From Eublepharis macularius (Eukaryota > Chordata > Lepidosauria > Squamata > Eublepharidae), in the NCBI RefSeq assembly GCF_028583425.1, contig NC_072801.1, forward strand, positions 57,737,766 to 57,801,765: 64,000 bases of DNA, given 5' to 3'. The notes beneath the pieces are model-generated. The model searched no databases. It saw only the letters and a list, made by a program, of their open reading frames with translations, and had not been told where the DNA came from. A program made the position numbers and the translations under genes. Positions 1 to 13,300 of the stretch are shown here, piece after piece (positions within the stretch are counted from its first letter, which is position 1; each line of letters starts with the position of its first letter).

Positions 1-1269
1 GGCGGTATTTATCTGAGCATAAGTGGAGACAAAGAGGCAGCCCTCCAGGGCAGATTGCTAGAGAACAGTGTGAGCATCCCAGTGGCAGCTTAAAATGCAG
101 CCAAAAATGTTCCTCTCTGTACCTCCCTCTCCCTCTTCCCAGCTGATATCTCTCAAGGCTCAAACTATGTATGTGTCTGTGCATGGAGTTGGATCCAGCA
201 GTAATTCCCGCTGGTGGAAGACCTGTCTGTCAGCAGACAGGACTTCTTTCCTCTTGCTACAATCCAGAACACGCCCTGAAATGCTGTTCTGTGGGACGGG
301 GGACCCCCTCTCCCAAGATCAGCATGAGAGGTGAGTTGGAGGGCTGCAGCAGAAGGGGGGAAATGGCAAAAAACACCCTTCTGTTAGCAGAAATCTATCA
401 CTGTGTTCAATCCATTGATACTGGGGATCTGTGAATGCACACGCACGTGCACACACAGAGGTTCCTTAATTGAATGTAACTTCCTGCTTTAGATGGGGGG
501 AAGAGGCTCAATACAGTCTCTGTGTTTTCCTTACCAGGGTTAAAACAACTCTCTAGGAGTATTTTCAATCAGGGAAACCACATGCGGAAGAATTAATCAC
601 CCGCTGTTCCCCATTCTCATCGCCCCAATCCATATCTTCTCCAACCCACATCAGCTAGTTTTTGTTGCCAAATGCTGAAATGAAGCTTGCTGTCTGAGTT
701 CTCAATTGAGTGAACTTTTTGATTCACACAAGAAGTGCCTGGGAATTTCAGAGTGGGGGCTGGGCGAGGCAGGCAGAGGGTTGCGCATGGCCACTGCGCC
801 ATACTCTTCTTTCTTCTGATTGGCTTTCTTCCTGCCTGTCTGCCCTGCCCTGTGGCCCTATGTGAATCTTTCTAACTTGGAAATTCCCAGCCAGATTGAA
901 TGCTCAAGTCAAGACATTCCTGTTTTTAAAAAGCTTGAGTCAGTTCCAGCAATCCACGAACGTGCACCGACACAGCAGCTGTTGCTTGCCTCATCCAAGG
1001 AATGCAGACCTCGCAGGAGCAAGTCCTGCAGATAAATTTGGAATAGTTTTGGGCTACTGTTTGTAATTTGCATGATTTTCAGGGGAAAGCTGCTTCAGTT
1101 TGAAATACAATTGAATATGGCCAAAGGAGGAAATTCATTGCAGCTTGTTTTCTAATTTTGGTGGTAACATTAGTTCTGATCTCCAACTCAAGTCTTGCAG
1201 AGGCTGTGGGGAGGAGAAGTACCTTTTCTCTGTTTTCTTTTTGTCCCTTCACCACACTTTGTTCAACAG
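1..1269 (+). other. Intron of the GREP1-like gene; no exon seen
   Basis: No glycine-rich in-phase exon is visible. The segment contains one copy of an unclassified repeat (about 236-436) and otherwise unique-looking sequence. Confidence 0.5.
236..436 (+). repeat. Unclassified interspersed repeat, copy A
   Basis: It shares ordered blocks (gtgggacggg, catgagggg/catgagaggt, ggctgcagcag, aatggcaaaa, ttagcagaaa, gtccaat) with 2028-2245. The two are diverged copies of one element. The reading frame over it is therefore repeat-derived, not a gene. Confidence 0.6.
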
Positions 1270-1335
1270 CCTATCCAGGTGGAGTTGGAGCCGGAGGCTA
1301 TCCAAGCAATGGACTCCAGAATGGCTATGGCAACG
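1270..1335 (+). CDS. GREP1: GREP1-like exon (first visible)
   Basis: The acceptor is ttcaacag and the donor is gtgaga. It encodes AYPGGVGAGGYPSNG then LQNGYGN, and the first codon is completed by a G from an upstream exon. It resembles the next exon in layout (GAGG, PS-GLQ, YGNG), as expected from exon duplication. No earlier glycine-rich exon was seen in 1-1269, so the previous exon is off the window. Confidence 0.75.
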
Positions 1336-4300
1336 GTGAGAGTAACAGACAGAATTTCCTTTGGGTGAGGTCCAGCGGCAGTTGCCATCCACAGGAAGAT
1401 GTTACGGCATCCTGCCCATGCTCCCTCCAATCTCCTGTCGCCCAATTTGGATAGCTTTCAGCTCAAATCCCATTTGTCATAACATCCAAAAGCAGGCCTA
1501 GGGCAAATTGTTGCCTTGCTACAAACCTAGGAGAGTTTCTTCCCAGGGTTTGCAAGGGTGGGGGGACTCCTGCACATTTGGACATCTTGGCAAACTAGAG
1601 TTGGAACAAAGGTTTTCCAAATCAGGAAGATTTTATGTGCGGCGTGCGTGCGAGGAAACAGGAGGGAGTGTCCGAGCACATCAGATAAGCCACGCTCATG
1701 CCTGTCACCAACAGACAGAGGTTGGTTGTGACATGAGAATGTTGCTTCTAGTGTGGCTAGTGACAGAGGTCCTGTCCTCTTCTGGCATAGCCGTGTGCAT
1801 CCACTGTTCCAACCAGGCTCCACTGCTCAGTGGTAGTGCACATGCTTTGCACAATGGGACTGCTCAAGGTAGATGACGCTGAGCTAAGCAGTATCGAGCA
1901 GCTTCTTGTGTCTGAAATGGCACCACAGCTGCCTCCACCTTCCCAGAGGATGGCCGCTTACCTGCAAACCTGATGGTAGATTGCATCTAGCTCAGTTTCC
2001 TGCTAACAACACTCACTTCTGGCAGCAGAATGAAACTTCCCTGCCTTTCCCGTTTTGCTGGAGCCCCCTGATCTTTCTGAAGTGTGGTTCATGGGGGACG
2101 GGACCCTACTGGAACATCATGAGGGGATGAATGGGAGGTCTGCAGCAGGAGGGGAGAATTGGCAAAAGGGGCTCCCCGCCCGTCCCATTAGCAGAAAATT
2201 TAATCAGTGTCCAATCTGGTATGATTTTCACAGAACTGACCCAGGTGATTGTGGCGTGTGCGTGCATTGGCAGCTAGTAGATTAATAGTACAAGCAAGCT
2301 ATAATGAAAGTAATGCCCTTAGGAATCAGATTTGTGCTTATTTGCCTCAATAAAAAGAGAAATCCACAAGGGGGCGCTGTTGACCAACATATTGAGAAAT
2401 CAGGAGGTCCTTTTTTTAAAAAAACCTGAATTCTGCCTGCTCCTCAAAACCTGCTGAAAGTTTGACCCTAGTGGATTCAACATCTCTCTGGGCTTGGAGA
2501 AAAACACCAAGATCTTGATTCTTCCCACAGGTTATGGAGCTGGAGGCAACGGATTCCCTAGTGCTGGGCTTCAGCCAGGCGGATATGGAAATGGTAATTG
2601 ATTCTGTTAAATGCTTATCCAAGGAACATAGAAGAGTAAGGTTACTCTAGCTTGAGAAATCCCTGGAGATTTGGGGCAATGCCCGCAGAGGGTGGAGTTT
2701 GAGGGGGAAGGGAGATCAGCAGGAATACAGAGGTTGCTCCTCCAGGGAAACTGATCTCTGAGATCTGGAGATCAGTTGTAATTCCAGGAGAACTTCAGGA
2801 CCAACTTGAAGTTGGCAACCCTAAAAGCCATATGCAATGCTTGGTTATATCTAGTAACAAAAGTGGGGGGGGGGGTTAAGGGGAGGAGGGGATTTTGCAC
2901 CTCCAATTCTGAAGCTTATCAGTATCGGGGTGGAGATACAGAAGAAAATTTTCAAGGCTTAAGTTGACCATGCGGTCATGTTCTGCTGCCTTTTACCAAG
3001 GCCGAACAGAGATCCATCTAGCTAAGCCTTGCAGCAGCTCTTCAGGGTCTCCGGAAGGTTTTTCCCAGTAGCTGCTGCCTGAGAATTTTTAACTGGAGGG
3101 GATAGGGCTTGAACTCTCTGAGAGTCACTCCTAGAAGATGTGAAATACAGCTTAAAAGAACACCTCTGAGCATACATTGAGCGCCCTCGGTTTCCTCCTG
3201 AACAGCGGCAACTTCTCACCCACATCTTAAGACTTCAGGCCTTCTACAAAAAGGCTGTGTTTGACTGTTTGGTTGCATCCTATCCACAGGTGCCCAGGCT
3301 CCGTATGGCAGTCAGTTAGGAGGCCCCTCTGGGGATCCCACCGCTGCCAAATATGGAGGTAAGTTTTAATGCTCCTTTAGGGAAACAGTGTCTGTCCCTA
3401 GGGTTTGTATATGACCTGACTAGTAAATTATGTTTTCTGAAGTTGTCAAAGGAGCTGACCTACAAAGGGCTTGGTCTGATTTAGCTTGATGTGAGAAATC
3501 GACCCTGAAGCTGTCTAACCACAACTTCCATATTACAATCTCATATTCCAGAGGAGTTAGCCATGTTAGTCTGTAGTAGCAAAATAGTCCAGTAGTACCT
3601 TAAAGACTAACAAACTTTATTGTAGCATAAGCTTTCGAAAATCACAGTTCTCTTCGTCAGATGCAATCTCATATTGGCTTCATATCAATCTGTTTGTGCT
3701 GACTCCCTGACCTTTTCCAGACGGCTCCCCGCTGCTTGGAAGAAGCCGGAAGATCACGAAAAAAACGCGGAAGATCGTGTTTTCTCGCGTGAGATTTGTG
3801 CGATGTCATGTGACGTCGCGCAAATCTCACGCGAGAAAACGCGATCTTCCGCGTTTTTTTCGTGATCTTCCGGCTTCTTCCGAGCAGCGGGGAGCCGTCT
3901 GGAAACGGCCCCTGCCTACCCAGCAAAACCCTGGAACTGTACTTTGATTTCCCTGTAAGAGAACTAGGATGAGTTAGAAATTCTCATCACTGCTGTTTCA
4001 ACCCCAAGTTTCCTGTTTTGGTTGTGTGTCTTCATGACACAAATCAAGCTTATGATTCTTTATGCTGCTGCCTTTTCCCATCCCCTTGCACCAAAATTTC
4101 TCCGCAAAATGTACACATTTTCAACATCATCTGTGTGTCAATAAATCAGCATGGGGTGTGATACATATTAAGCATGTTAACTACGCACGTTATACTTACA
4201 AATACCATTCAAAAACTTGGCAACATGCAATCACAGCCGAAATGTATCCACTGAATCAACAGCAAAGAGCAAAGAATGGAAACTGCTGACAGACCTATAA

Positions 4301-7300
4301 ATGAATACAGAAAGAAACAAAACATTTGCTTGTTCATAGAACGAACTCCAGCCCTTCTTCCAGAACCACAGCTCCCATGGTTCCTAGAGGACAGGGAATA
4401 ACTGCTAAACCAGTTTGAATAGGTGGTGTCAACATGCCCTTTGTCAGTATGGGAGAATTTGCAGAGTCACCCTAAGTCATGGGAAGGATAGATGTAGGCA
4501 GGGCTTTTTTTCTGGGAAAAGAGGTGGTGGAACTCAATGGGTTTCCCTCGGAGAAAATGGTCACATGGCTGGTGGCCCCGCCCCCTGATCTCCAGACAGA
4601 GGGGAGTTTAGATTGCCCTCCGCGCCGCTGGAGCGGCGCAGAGGGCAATCTAAACTCCCCTCTGTCTGGAGATCAGGGGGCGGGGCCACCAGCCATGTGA
4701 CCATTTTCAAGAGGTTCCGGAACTCCGTTCCACCACGTTCCTGCTGAAAAAAAGCTCTGGGTGTAGGTCACAGGGCAGCGGTCTTCCAACTGCCCAAACC
4801 CACAGGGTTAGAAGCGCATGACAGGAAGTACCTTGACTTACCCAAGCACATGACATATGCGCAAGTCAGACCCTCGGTCTCTCATGGTCAGCATTGTCTA
4901 CTCTGGCTGAGAGCAGCTCAGGTCGCGGTCCCTTCACAGCTCGTACTTACTGCCTGCATGAAGGGATGAGCTGGTGCTTGGCTCTCGTGGCCCTTTCTTA
5001 CATGCCCAGGGTAATGCTGATCACCACTTTAGGCTCAGGAAAGAATTTTCCTCCAGGCCAGATCGGCCAGGGATCCTGGAGGTTTTTTGCCTTCGTTTGG
5101 GCATACAGCAGGAGTCACTGAGGGAGGAGGAATAGCTGTGAATGTCCTGCATTGTGCAGGGGGCTGGACTAAATGGCCTTTGGAGTCCCTTCCAGCTCTA
5201 TGTTTCTACCTAATCCTCTTGCCTGGAGATCGCAGGGACGGAACCCAGGACCTTCTGGTTGAAAAGATGTTCTGTCACTGAGCTGGATCTCTGTCCCGTG
5301 GGTGCCAGGAAGAGGAGGAGTCCTGGGTGTGCTTAAAAGGACTCCTCTCTAGCATGGAGCAACCTTACCTCTCCTCTCCAATTGTGTGCAAAGAGAGGCA
5401 GGGAGAGCAAAGCCTCTTCTTTTCTGTATATATCTGCATGAGCAGCAGGTCCTACTGAAAATCAATGAAAAAGTGGTTCTAGAGGGGCTCAGTGGCCTTC
5501 CTGAGGATCCCAATCCATTAGCTGAGGCCCCCGCCATAGGGGATGCTCTCCTTGCCAGCTAGCCACTCTTGGCGGCCCTTGCTCTGATCTTCATTTCTTT
5601 CACAGGTGCAGGACAGCTCACCTACAATGGACAACCACAGCAGCCAGAGACTACGGGCCTGGGAGGAGACTATGGAAATGGGAGATACGGTGAGTTGGAG
5701 AAGATAAGGGTCTGGCCAGGGTTGCTTCTTCCCTGCCCAAGTACAGGAAGAAGGAATTTGATTTCAGGTCCTGAACTGAGTGTGTCCTGATTATCTGAGT
5801 TTCTTTTGAAAAAATTAAATATTTCTAAATGAATAGTAGAAACAGGTTAAAAGTTTCACAGTGTATGATGATTATGTATGCATACGAGTAAAATTATTAG
5901 TCATTTTAGATAACTGACCCAGCATTTTAAGTATATTAATAATCGATGTTGAAAGAACTGTGTTAATGCATAGAAAAAAAGAGAAACTAACATATCTGTT
6001 AACAATAGTAAGAAAAGAGAATACAGCTCATTCAAATTCTGTGAATAACCCTGATTATTATCAGAAGAGAAGAAGAGTCCAGTAACACCTGTAAGACTAA
6101 CAAAATAAGACTAACAAAACTTGTGATAGGGTATGAATTTTGTTAGTCTTAAAAGTGCTACTGGACTCTCACTCTTTTCTACTGATACAGACAGCCAAAC
6201 TCGACTACCCATCTTCATCTATCTCCATAATATAATTAACATATCAGGTTCCATTGTTAAGCACACTCAAGCCTCTAACTCTGACTGTGGGGAAAGGGTT
6301 TGAAAATGTGTAGTCGAAGCAGGTGCCATGATGAGAGGAGATGCGGCAGGACTTCAGTAGCCTGTACAGCTCCAAGAGCCAAGCTACAAGTGATGAATTA
6401 CACTTGATCACGTAGATCAAGTGGAGGGCAAGTGAACAGGGAGGAATACACGTGAGTCTGTTCACTTGCCAGGCAAGTGTAATTCATCACTTGTAGCTTG
6501 GCTCCAAGTCCTCCAGCATGGCTACTGAAAGCAGAACCGGTTATGCAAATGAGGATATGCAAATGTGCTTAATTTGCATAGCACCAAGAGCCTGCAGAAA
6601 TCTGGGTTCCTTCCCTGCGGGATTTTTGTTTCTTTAGCACAGAGTATGTTCTACCCCTTGATGGTCCAGGGTTGTAAATTCATATTCTGAACTATGGTAG
6701 GATACAAGAAGGGAAGCGAGAACTAAAAGGAGATGAAGGGGAGGCAAGAAGCAAATCAGAGATGCAATGCAGTGCTGGGGGATGGGGAGAACCCTGGAGC
6801 TATTATTTGCCCCCACCTTGGTTAAACTTAGAGGCACTTGTATGTATGCAGCATCTCATGGGAAAAATGAGTGGGCTTGTGGGAAAGGTGTAGGGTGAAA
6901 ATATTGCCCCTTCATCCCAAGAACTGTGCTATCCCCTGCTCCTAGCTACTTTTAGACTCTTTAAAAGAGAGAGAGGATCTTCTGCGTCTTGTTCTAAGAT
7001 GAGCGAGGGATCTATTTTTGGAGGTGTGTGTAAGTAAAATACCCCTCTGTCCTCCCTGCTTCTTCTCATGCTTTCTAGGAGCTCCTCAGAGCCCCTATGG
7101 AGCCCAAGTTGGAGGGCCTGGTGGAATCAGTGTAGACCCAGCGGCAGTCAAATACGGTAGGTGAAAGAAACACACACACCCCATTGTGGAACCAGGATAT
7201 CTATTTATTTACTTCATTTATACTCCTCTTTTTTCCTCCATGGGGACCCAGAGCAGTTGACATCATTCTCCTCACTACCATTTGATCCTCACAACAACTC

Positions 7301-10300
7301 TGTGAGGTAGGTTCAGCTGAACGGGTGTGACTGGCCCAAAGTCTCCCAGCAAGTTTCCATGGCAGAGTGGGGATTCGAACCCGGGTCTCCCAGATCCTAC
7401 TCTGACACTCTAACCACTACACCATACTGGGTGGGGTTAGGATTGCACATAAAATTACATTTATTCAGACATTCACTCATAATTAGGCTAGCATGGGAAT
7501 ACACCAGCTTTTGAGAACTCTTCATCCAGTAGTAGGGAAATAAGTAAATCTTTGCATTAATTGTATGCAGGGTTAAAATTCAGCAGCATTTACTGCAGGT
7601 TGCATAGGCATTTTTACCAGACAACCACCATTGCAACAAGAGCAGCGAAGGCCAGCTACATCCAACTTCTCATTCGTTTTACTAATCACTAAGCAGAATG
7701 GTAAGGTACAAATTAGCCTCAAGAGGTTAAAAAGATTGGCCGGTGTCTATGAAAAAGGGTTGCCAATTTTTTAACCTGCCCTTGCTCCTGTGCTTTTCAT
7801 CTGTAGAAATTACCAACAAATTTCATTTTCTGATGTCACAACAAAGAATCAAAGCCCTTATACTAAATGTTTATATACAAATTGGACTCCTGGGATGATA
7901 ACCCCTGAATTAATTTCCACTATATAATTTACACATCAAGAGATCAAATGAGGAAATGATATTGCAGCCCTGGACAATATCAGGGGACTCTTGATTAACA
8001 CCCTTCTGAAACCCAGTCATAAACAGGGGCTCTACATCTTCCTTGCTGTTCCATAGAGAGACACGTAGAGGATAGCTCAAGGCCATCCAGTAGGCGATGA
8101 AATTAAGTTGGAATTCTTCCACAGTATAGGAGCTGCTATCTCTGGAGACCCTCAATCCCTGAGACAGCAATAGACAGTTGTGTAAGTTTCAGGTGAGTAG
8201 CAGTGTTGGTCTGCAGTAGAAGAGCAAGTTTCGAGTCCAATAGAAACTTAAAGTGGGCAGTGCCCTCAAGTCATAGCTGACTTATGGCAACCCCTGGCGA
8301 GGTTTTCACAGCAAGAGACTAACAGAGGTAGTTTGCCATTGCTTGCCTCTGCAACATTGGTCTTCATTGGAGGTCTCCCATTCAATTGCTAATCAAGGCA
8401 GACCCTGCTTCTGTGATCTGAAGAGATCCAGCTCACCTAGGCTATATAGGTCAGGGTAGCAACTTAAAGACCAACTAGATTTCCATGGTATGAGTTTTTG
8501 AGATTCTGATTACTCTCTTTGACTCTCAAAAGCTTACATCATGCAAATCTAATTGGTCTTTAAGGTGCTACTAGACCTGAGTCTTCCTGTTCAGTTGTGT
8601 AAAAACACTGTGTAGACCAGCAAAAGCTATTAAATGTTTGCAGTCCTGTATTCTGGCCACCAGAGGGCGACAAAGAGTACATCTGAGTAAAACAGCCTTT
8701 TCTCCATTAAACAAGGGGCAAGGCTGCTGTGCCTGTTGAATTTTTGCCTGTTGTGCAGCTGTTATAAACCCTCTGTCAAAGAAACAAAATGGTAATCCAA
8801 AGAGGGTGGGATGTATAGTCAGAATGAGTTGGATTTGGATAGCAGCCAGTGGTCTTAATGGAGAGCTAGACTGAGCTACTAGGCAGCCGATGGCAGCAAC
8901 CTGCAATGCATACCACATCTTTGCCCTACGTGAGCTAAAACCTTCCTTCCCACAGGAGAACCCAACCAGCTGCCCTACGGTGTCCAACCTGCCAGCCTGG
9001 GTGCTGAGGGTAAGCTGGGACCTTTTGGTAAGGGTCCTTTCGGGTGCTTCCTTCTTACCCTTTTTCTCATGCTACCTCAGCATCTTCCCTTTTGATCATC
9101 TTTGGATGGGTTTCCTGCCTGACTTCCTGACCATCAGATCATAGCAAGCCACAATTTTGTGGTCTAGTCAATTTCATCATGGCAGAAATGGGGTGAGCTG
9201 CCTTTTAAAAGTGAAATTAACTAGACCACAAAATGGCAGACCTTGGCAAGCAACAATCCTACAACCAGTCACCTTCATTCCTTAAGAATAAAGACTATCC
9301 TATTGCTCCCCATCCTTAGCTGTGATGAAATTGATTACATCTCAAGACTGCTGCTTGACAGAATCTCTGAGTTTTAACTTCTCCATTCTGGTTGCCACAA
9401 GGACTGAAGAAAAAATGGCCAGTCCCTTTAATAGAGCCTTACTGTGGAAATGAGTAGCTGAAACTTTTTTTTGCTATGGAAGTAAATAACAATCTGGTAA
9501 ATCACATCCCATTAAGCCTCAATTAAAAGGAGAGGACATTTTTTCTCCAGGCAGTTGGCAACCCTAACTGTAACTCATGACACCACAGCTGGCTTGTTTA
9601 TATAGCCAACACACTGCAAATGACTTTCAAGTCATAGGACAAAGCTTTGGGGCAGATATGAACCCTGGGGCACCTCTCTTGTTCTTGGGTTGTTTTAACC
9701 CAGGTGGGCCAGGGCAGCTGATACATGGCTTGCAAGCTGCCCAGACAGCAAGGCTACATGGTAACAAGAGAGACAGCATTGTTAGGATATCGGGGCCAAA
9801 ATAGATACGTTCCTTTTTTCAAGAGGTTGGGTCCGGGTTCCCCACAACCACACAGCAGCTGTAGAGAATGGCTGTTAAATAATAAAGTAGAGTCAGTTTG
9901 GAGTGGGAAGGGAAAGGAAGGGCTCCTGCTTTTTTGCCAGCTGCTTTCCATGCCAAAACAGCATTGGAGGGTGTTATTTCCCTGTTTTTGCTGCTCCTTG
10001 TGGAGTATTCTGTGCATAAGGAGCAGCAAAAACAGGGAAATAACTCCTCCCAGTACTATTTTGGTGTGCAAAATGGACGGGAGGGAGGGAAGATCCCTTC
10101 TTCACCATGGTAGCATTTTGAGCCCAAAAGGGCTCTACTTTATTTTTTAATAATCATTCTGTGCAGCTGCTGTGTGGCTGTGGGGAACCTGAGTTGGGTC
10201 CGGGAACCCAACTCTTTAAACAAGTGAACATCTTACTTTGGCTCTCGGACTAGGATCTGGGAGACCCAGGTTGGAATCCCTACTCTGCTATGGACACTCG

Positions 10301-13300
10301 CTGTCGCTGGGTGACCTTGGGCCTGTCACGCATTCCCAGCCTAACCTATCTTACACCATTGTTGTTGTGAGAATAAAATGGAGGGTGGACGAACAATGCT
10401 GTAAGTTACTTTAGGCCCCCCATGCGGAAGAAAAGCAAGATATAAATATCTAAATATTAAATCTTATAGCTAAAGCTAGCTTATGTCTAGAAGGTGAAGA
10501 GTCAAGTCTCAAGCTTGTTTGAAATGACAGCTTATATGGGGTTTGCCCATCGGAGGGAAACGTCTCAGTACATTGTCTGATGAGCCAAGGGAGGTTTCAT
10601 TTTACTCCTTCATTTTAAGAAAATGTTACTTGATGTGTTTCAGGGCTGAGGCCCTGTTTGTTCCCTCAAGATCCAGAGATAGCCAGTGGATTTAAATCTT
10701 CCAGATACATTCATGGAGGTCTAGCTATTTATTCTGAAAATTTTTCCAACTCCCATCTCCAGACCTTGAGGCAGCCCACAGCCATCAACTGCTGTTAGCC
10801 ATGATCACGCAATGGAACCTCCATGTCCAGGGGCAGTTGAGAGGAACAAACAGGGGAAGGCCTTCAGGCCTTGATCGTGGCTTCCTTGAAGCACCTGGCT
10901 GGCTGCTGCAGGAAACAAGATGATGGATTAGATGAACCTTTGTTCTTCTCCAAAAGGGCTCTTATTACATGCTCAGCTTCTAGGATGGAGATGTTTTTCA
11001 CATTAAACTAGAGTTCCTCCTGAACTGAGAATGATGGCAGGACCCTTGGCTTCTCCTAACTCCCAAGATCAGAGCCCATGGTAAAGGAAGAAGACTGTAA
11101 ATGTGGGCATTGGGGTGGGTCTGGGATTTTTTCGTTATATTCATTCCTCCCTTTTCATTTCTCTGCTTCCTCTTTATCTTATACAGGCAATGGAAATGGT
11201 TTGGGATATATGAATGGTGGAGATCCCCAAGCTAACGGTTTGGGAGCAGGTAAGATTCAGGGGCCAAAAAGCTGCCAAGGGAGTCCCCAGACTGCTCTTA
11301 GGGGGCCTCTTGGTATGGCTGGGCTTTAAAGCCAAGGGCTGCCTTTGCAATGCTCAGGGTGGACTCTCGCTCTGTCTGGCAGGTGGTGCATATGGACCGC
11401 TTGCAGCAGGGCAAGCACCGGGAGGGTATGGCACATCACTGGGACCCGGTCAAGCACTGGGTGGATACGGTAGGTGGTGCAAGATTTGTTTTCATCCTCT
11501 GGCAGCGAAAAAAAATCTCTAGTGTGACGTGGAAGCAGGTCTCCCTCGTGCAGTGGCCTCTGATTTTTAGTCTTCACCATATCCCTGGGATTTTAAAATT
11601 GGCACCCCTAGAATATCTCTCTGCAAGAAAGCAGGAGATTATGAGTGTCATGAATGGCAAAGAAGCAGGCCACAAATGCTCTGGTGTGAATTTCTTTTGT
11701 TTGATTCAATGGGAAAGGGCCCGTGTAGACTGAAAGCAATGAGTAGGATATGAGCATCCGTGGCCTATTCAGAGTTCTCTTCACCAGTGTTTTCTCTTTT
11801 GCTTTAGGAGGGAAGGAATCAAAGTATGGAATGAATGGATTTCTGGGAAATGGATATAGAGGTAAGGAGTGTATTAAGGGACTACATTATTCTCTCACAA
11901 TCAGTGCTGTTTCCTGCTTCAGCCAAAATCTCTTCTAGCTAATCAGTGGCTTCATTTTCACCACAGCCTTGGATGATTTTAATAGTTACTGGTTTATTAC
12001 TGGATTTTTTACTCTTTCCCCAAGGAACTCCGGGCATCATATCCTAACACTCCTCCCATTTTATTCTCATAGTGACCCAGTGGGATAGGTTAGGCTTGAG
12101 AGAGTGACTGGCCCTAAGTCTCTCAATTAGCTTCATAGCTGAACGGAGGATGTAAGCCTGGATCGCTCTGGTCCTAATATGATGCTCTAACCACTATATT
12201 TGATTGGCTCACAGTAGCCACTCCCCACGGGACTTAGGGAGTTGTGGTCACTTGAAAGACTAAGGGCCAAACTACAAGTGACGAATGACACTTGAACGGC
12301 AAGTGTATTCCTCCCTGTTCACTTGCCCTCCACTTGCTCTCCACCCGATCCACTTGCTGTTCAAGTGTCATTCATCGAAGTGACAAATTACACTTGCCTG
12401 GCAAGTGAACAGACTCACGTCACGTGTATTCCTCCCTGGTCACTTGCCATTCACTTGGATCAAGTGGAGAGCAAGTGAATGGCAAGTGAACAGGGAGGAA
12501 TACACGCGAGTCTGTTCACTTGCCAGGCAAGTTTTTACTCAATGTAGCTGATCCCAAACTCCATTTGGCCTTGATGCCACTCTCTCACACACACACAACC
12601 TTTATTGGCATGTCAGAGCGAAAAAAGGTACATTAAAATTAGTTGATAGTGTTATGCACAAACTTGTGCCCTAGGTGTCCCTCTCGCCAATCACAATAAG
12701 AGACATACACCACGGAGTCCTGTTGAATTGAAGCAGAATAGATTGTTTAATTTAAACAATGGAGGAGCAATTTACACAGGAGTAGGTGGTCTCCTTGTGT
12801 CCAAAGCTCATAAAAGCTACAATAGAAGCGCAAAGCAATTTATACTCTCAGGTTAATTATAATAATATTACAATATTCTAATATTTGTTATCTTATTGGC
12901 TTGTAGTCTTGACACAGGTGTCTAGGTTTAGTTTGATTGGAAGACGCAAGTCTAGGTCAGCTACGTAATTGGGGAAATTCCAAGATTTGCAGTTCCTTAT
13001 CTTATCCTTGTTCCTGTTCCCCTCGGAAGGACACCTTCTGTGGGTGGAAAGGAATGTTCCCCCACTTATCTGTCCTTGTGCCTGTTTCTCTCTTTCTTAG
13101 CCTTGAGAGAGAGATGATACTAAAATCGGCTGACCTAGTTTGCTACATTAATCAGTTTTTACAGAATTTTTAACATGTTTTAACATACATTCTTCTTTGG
13201 TCTTCTTGTTTCAAGTGTCATATTCTTACAGGTTGCATTACAAATACTACATTGGCTCCTGAGCATAGAAAAAGTGCAAGGCATGTAATACTGAAAGGCA

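Noticed and set aside
95-434. Overlapping 79- and 87-residue frames near the window start as a GREP1-like exon
   Set aside because: The same sequence recurs in diverged form at 2028-2245, so it is an interspersed repeat, and it lacks the glycine-rich phase-1 pattern.
3714-3905. MicroRNA hairpin gene
   Set aside because: The hairpin is far longer and more perfect than a pre-miRNA and fits a foldback MITE better.
9704-9761. Possible extra GREP1-like exon (acceptor taacccag, donor gtaaca, encodes GGPGQLIHGLQ)
   Set aside because: Phase is right, but the second half is not glycine/tyrosine-rich and it does not end in the usual YG/NG. The donor is weak. Kept only as a note.
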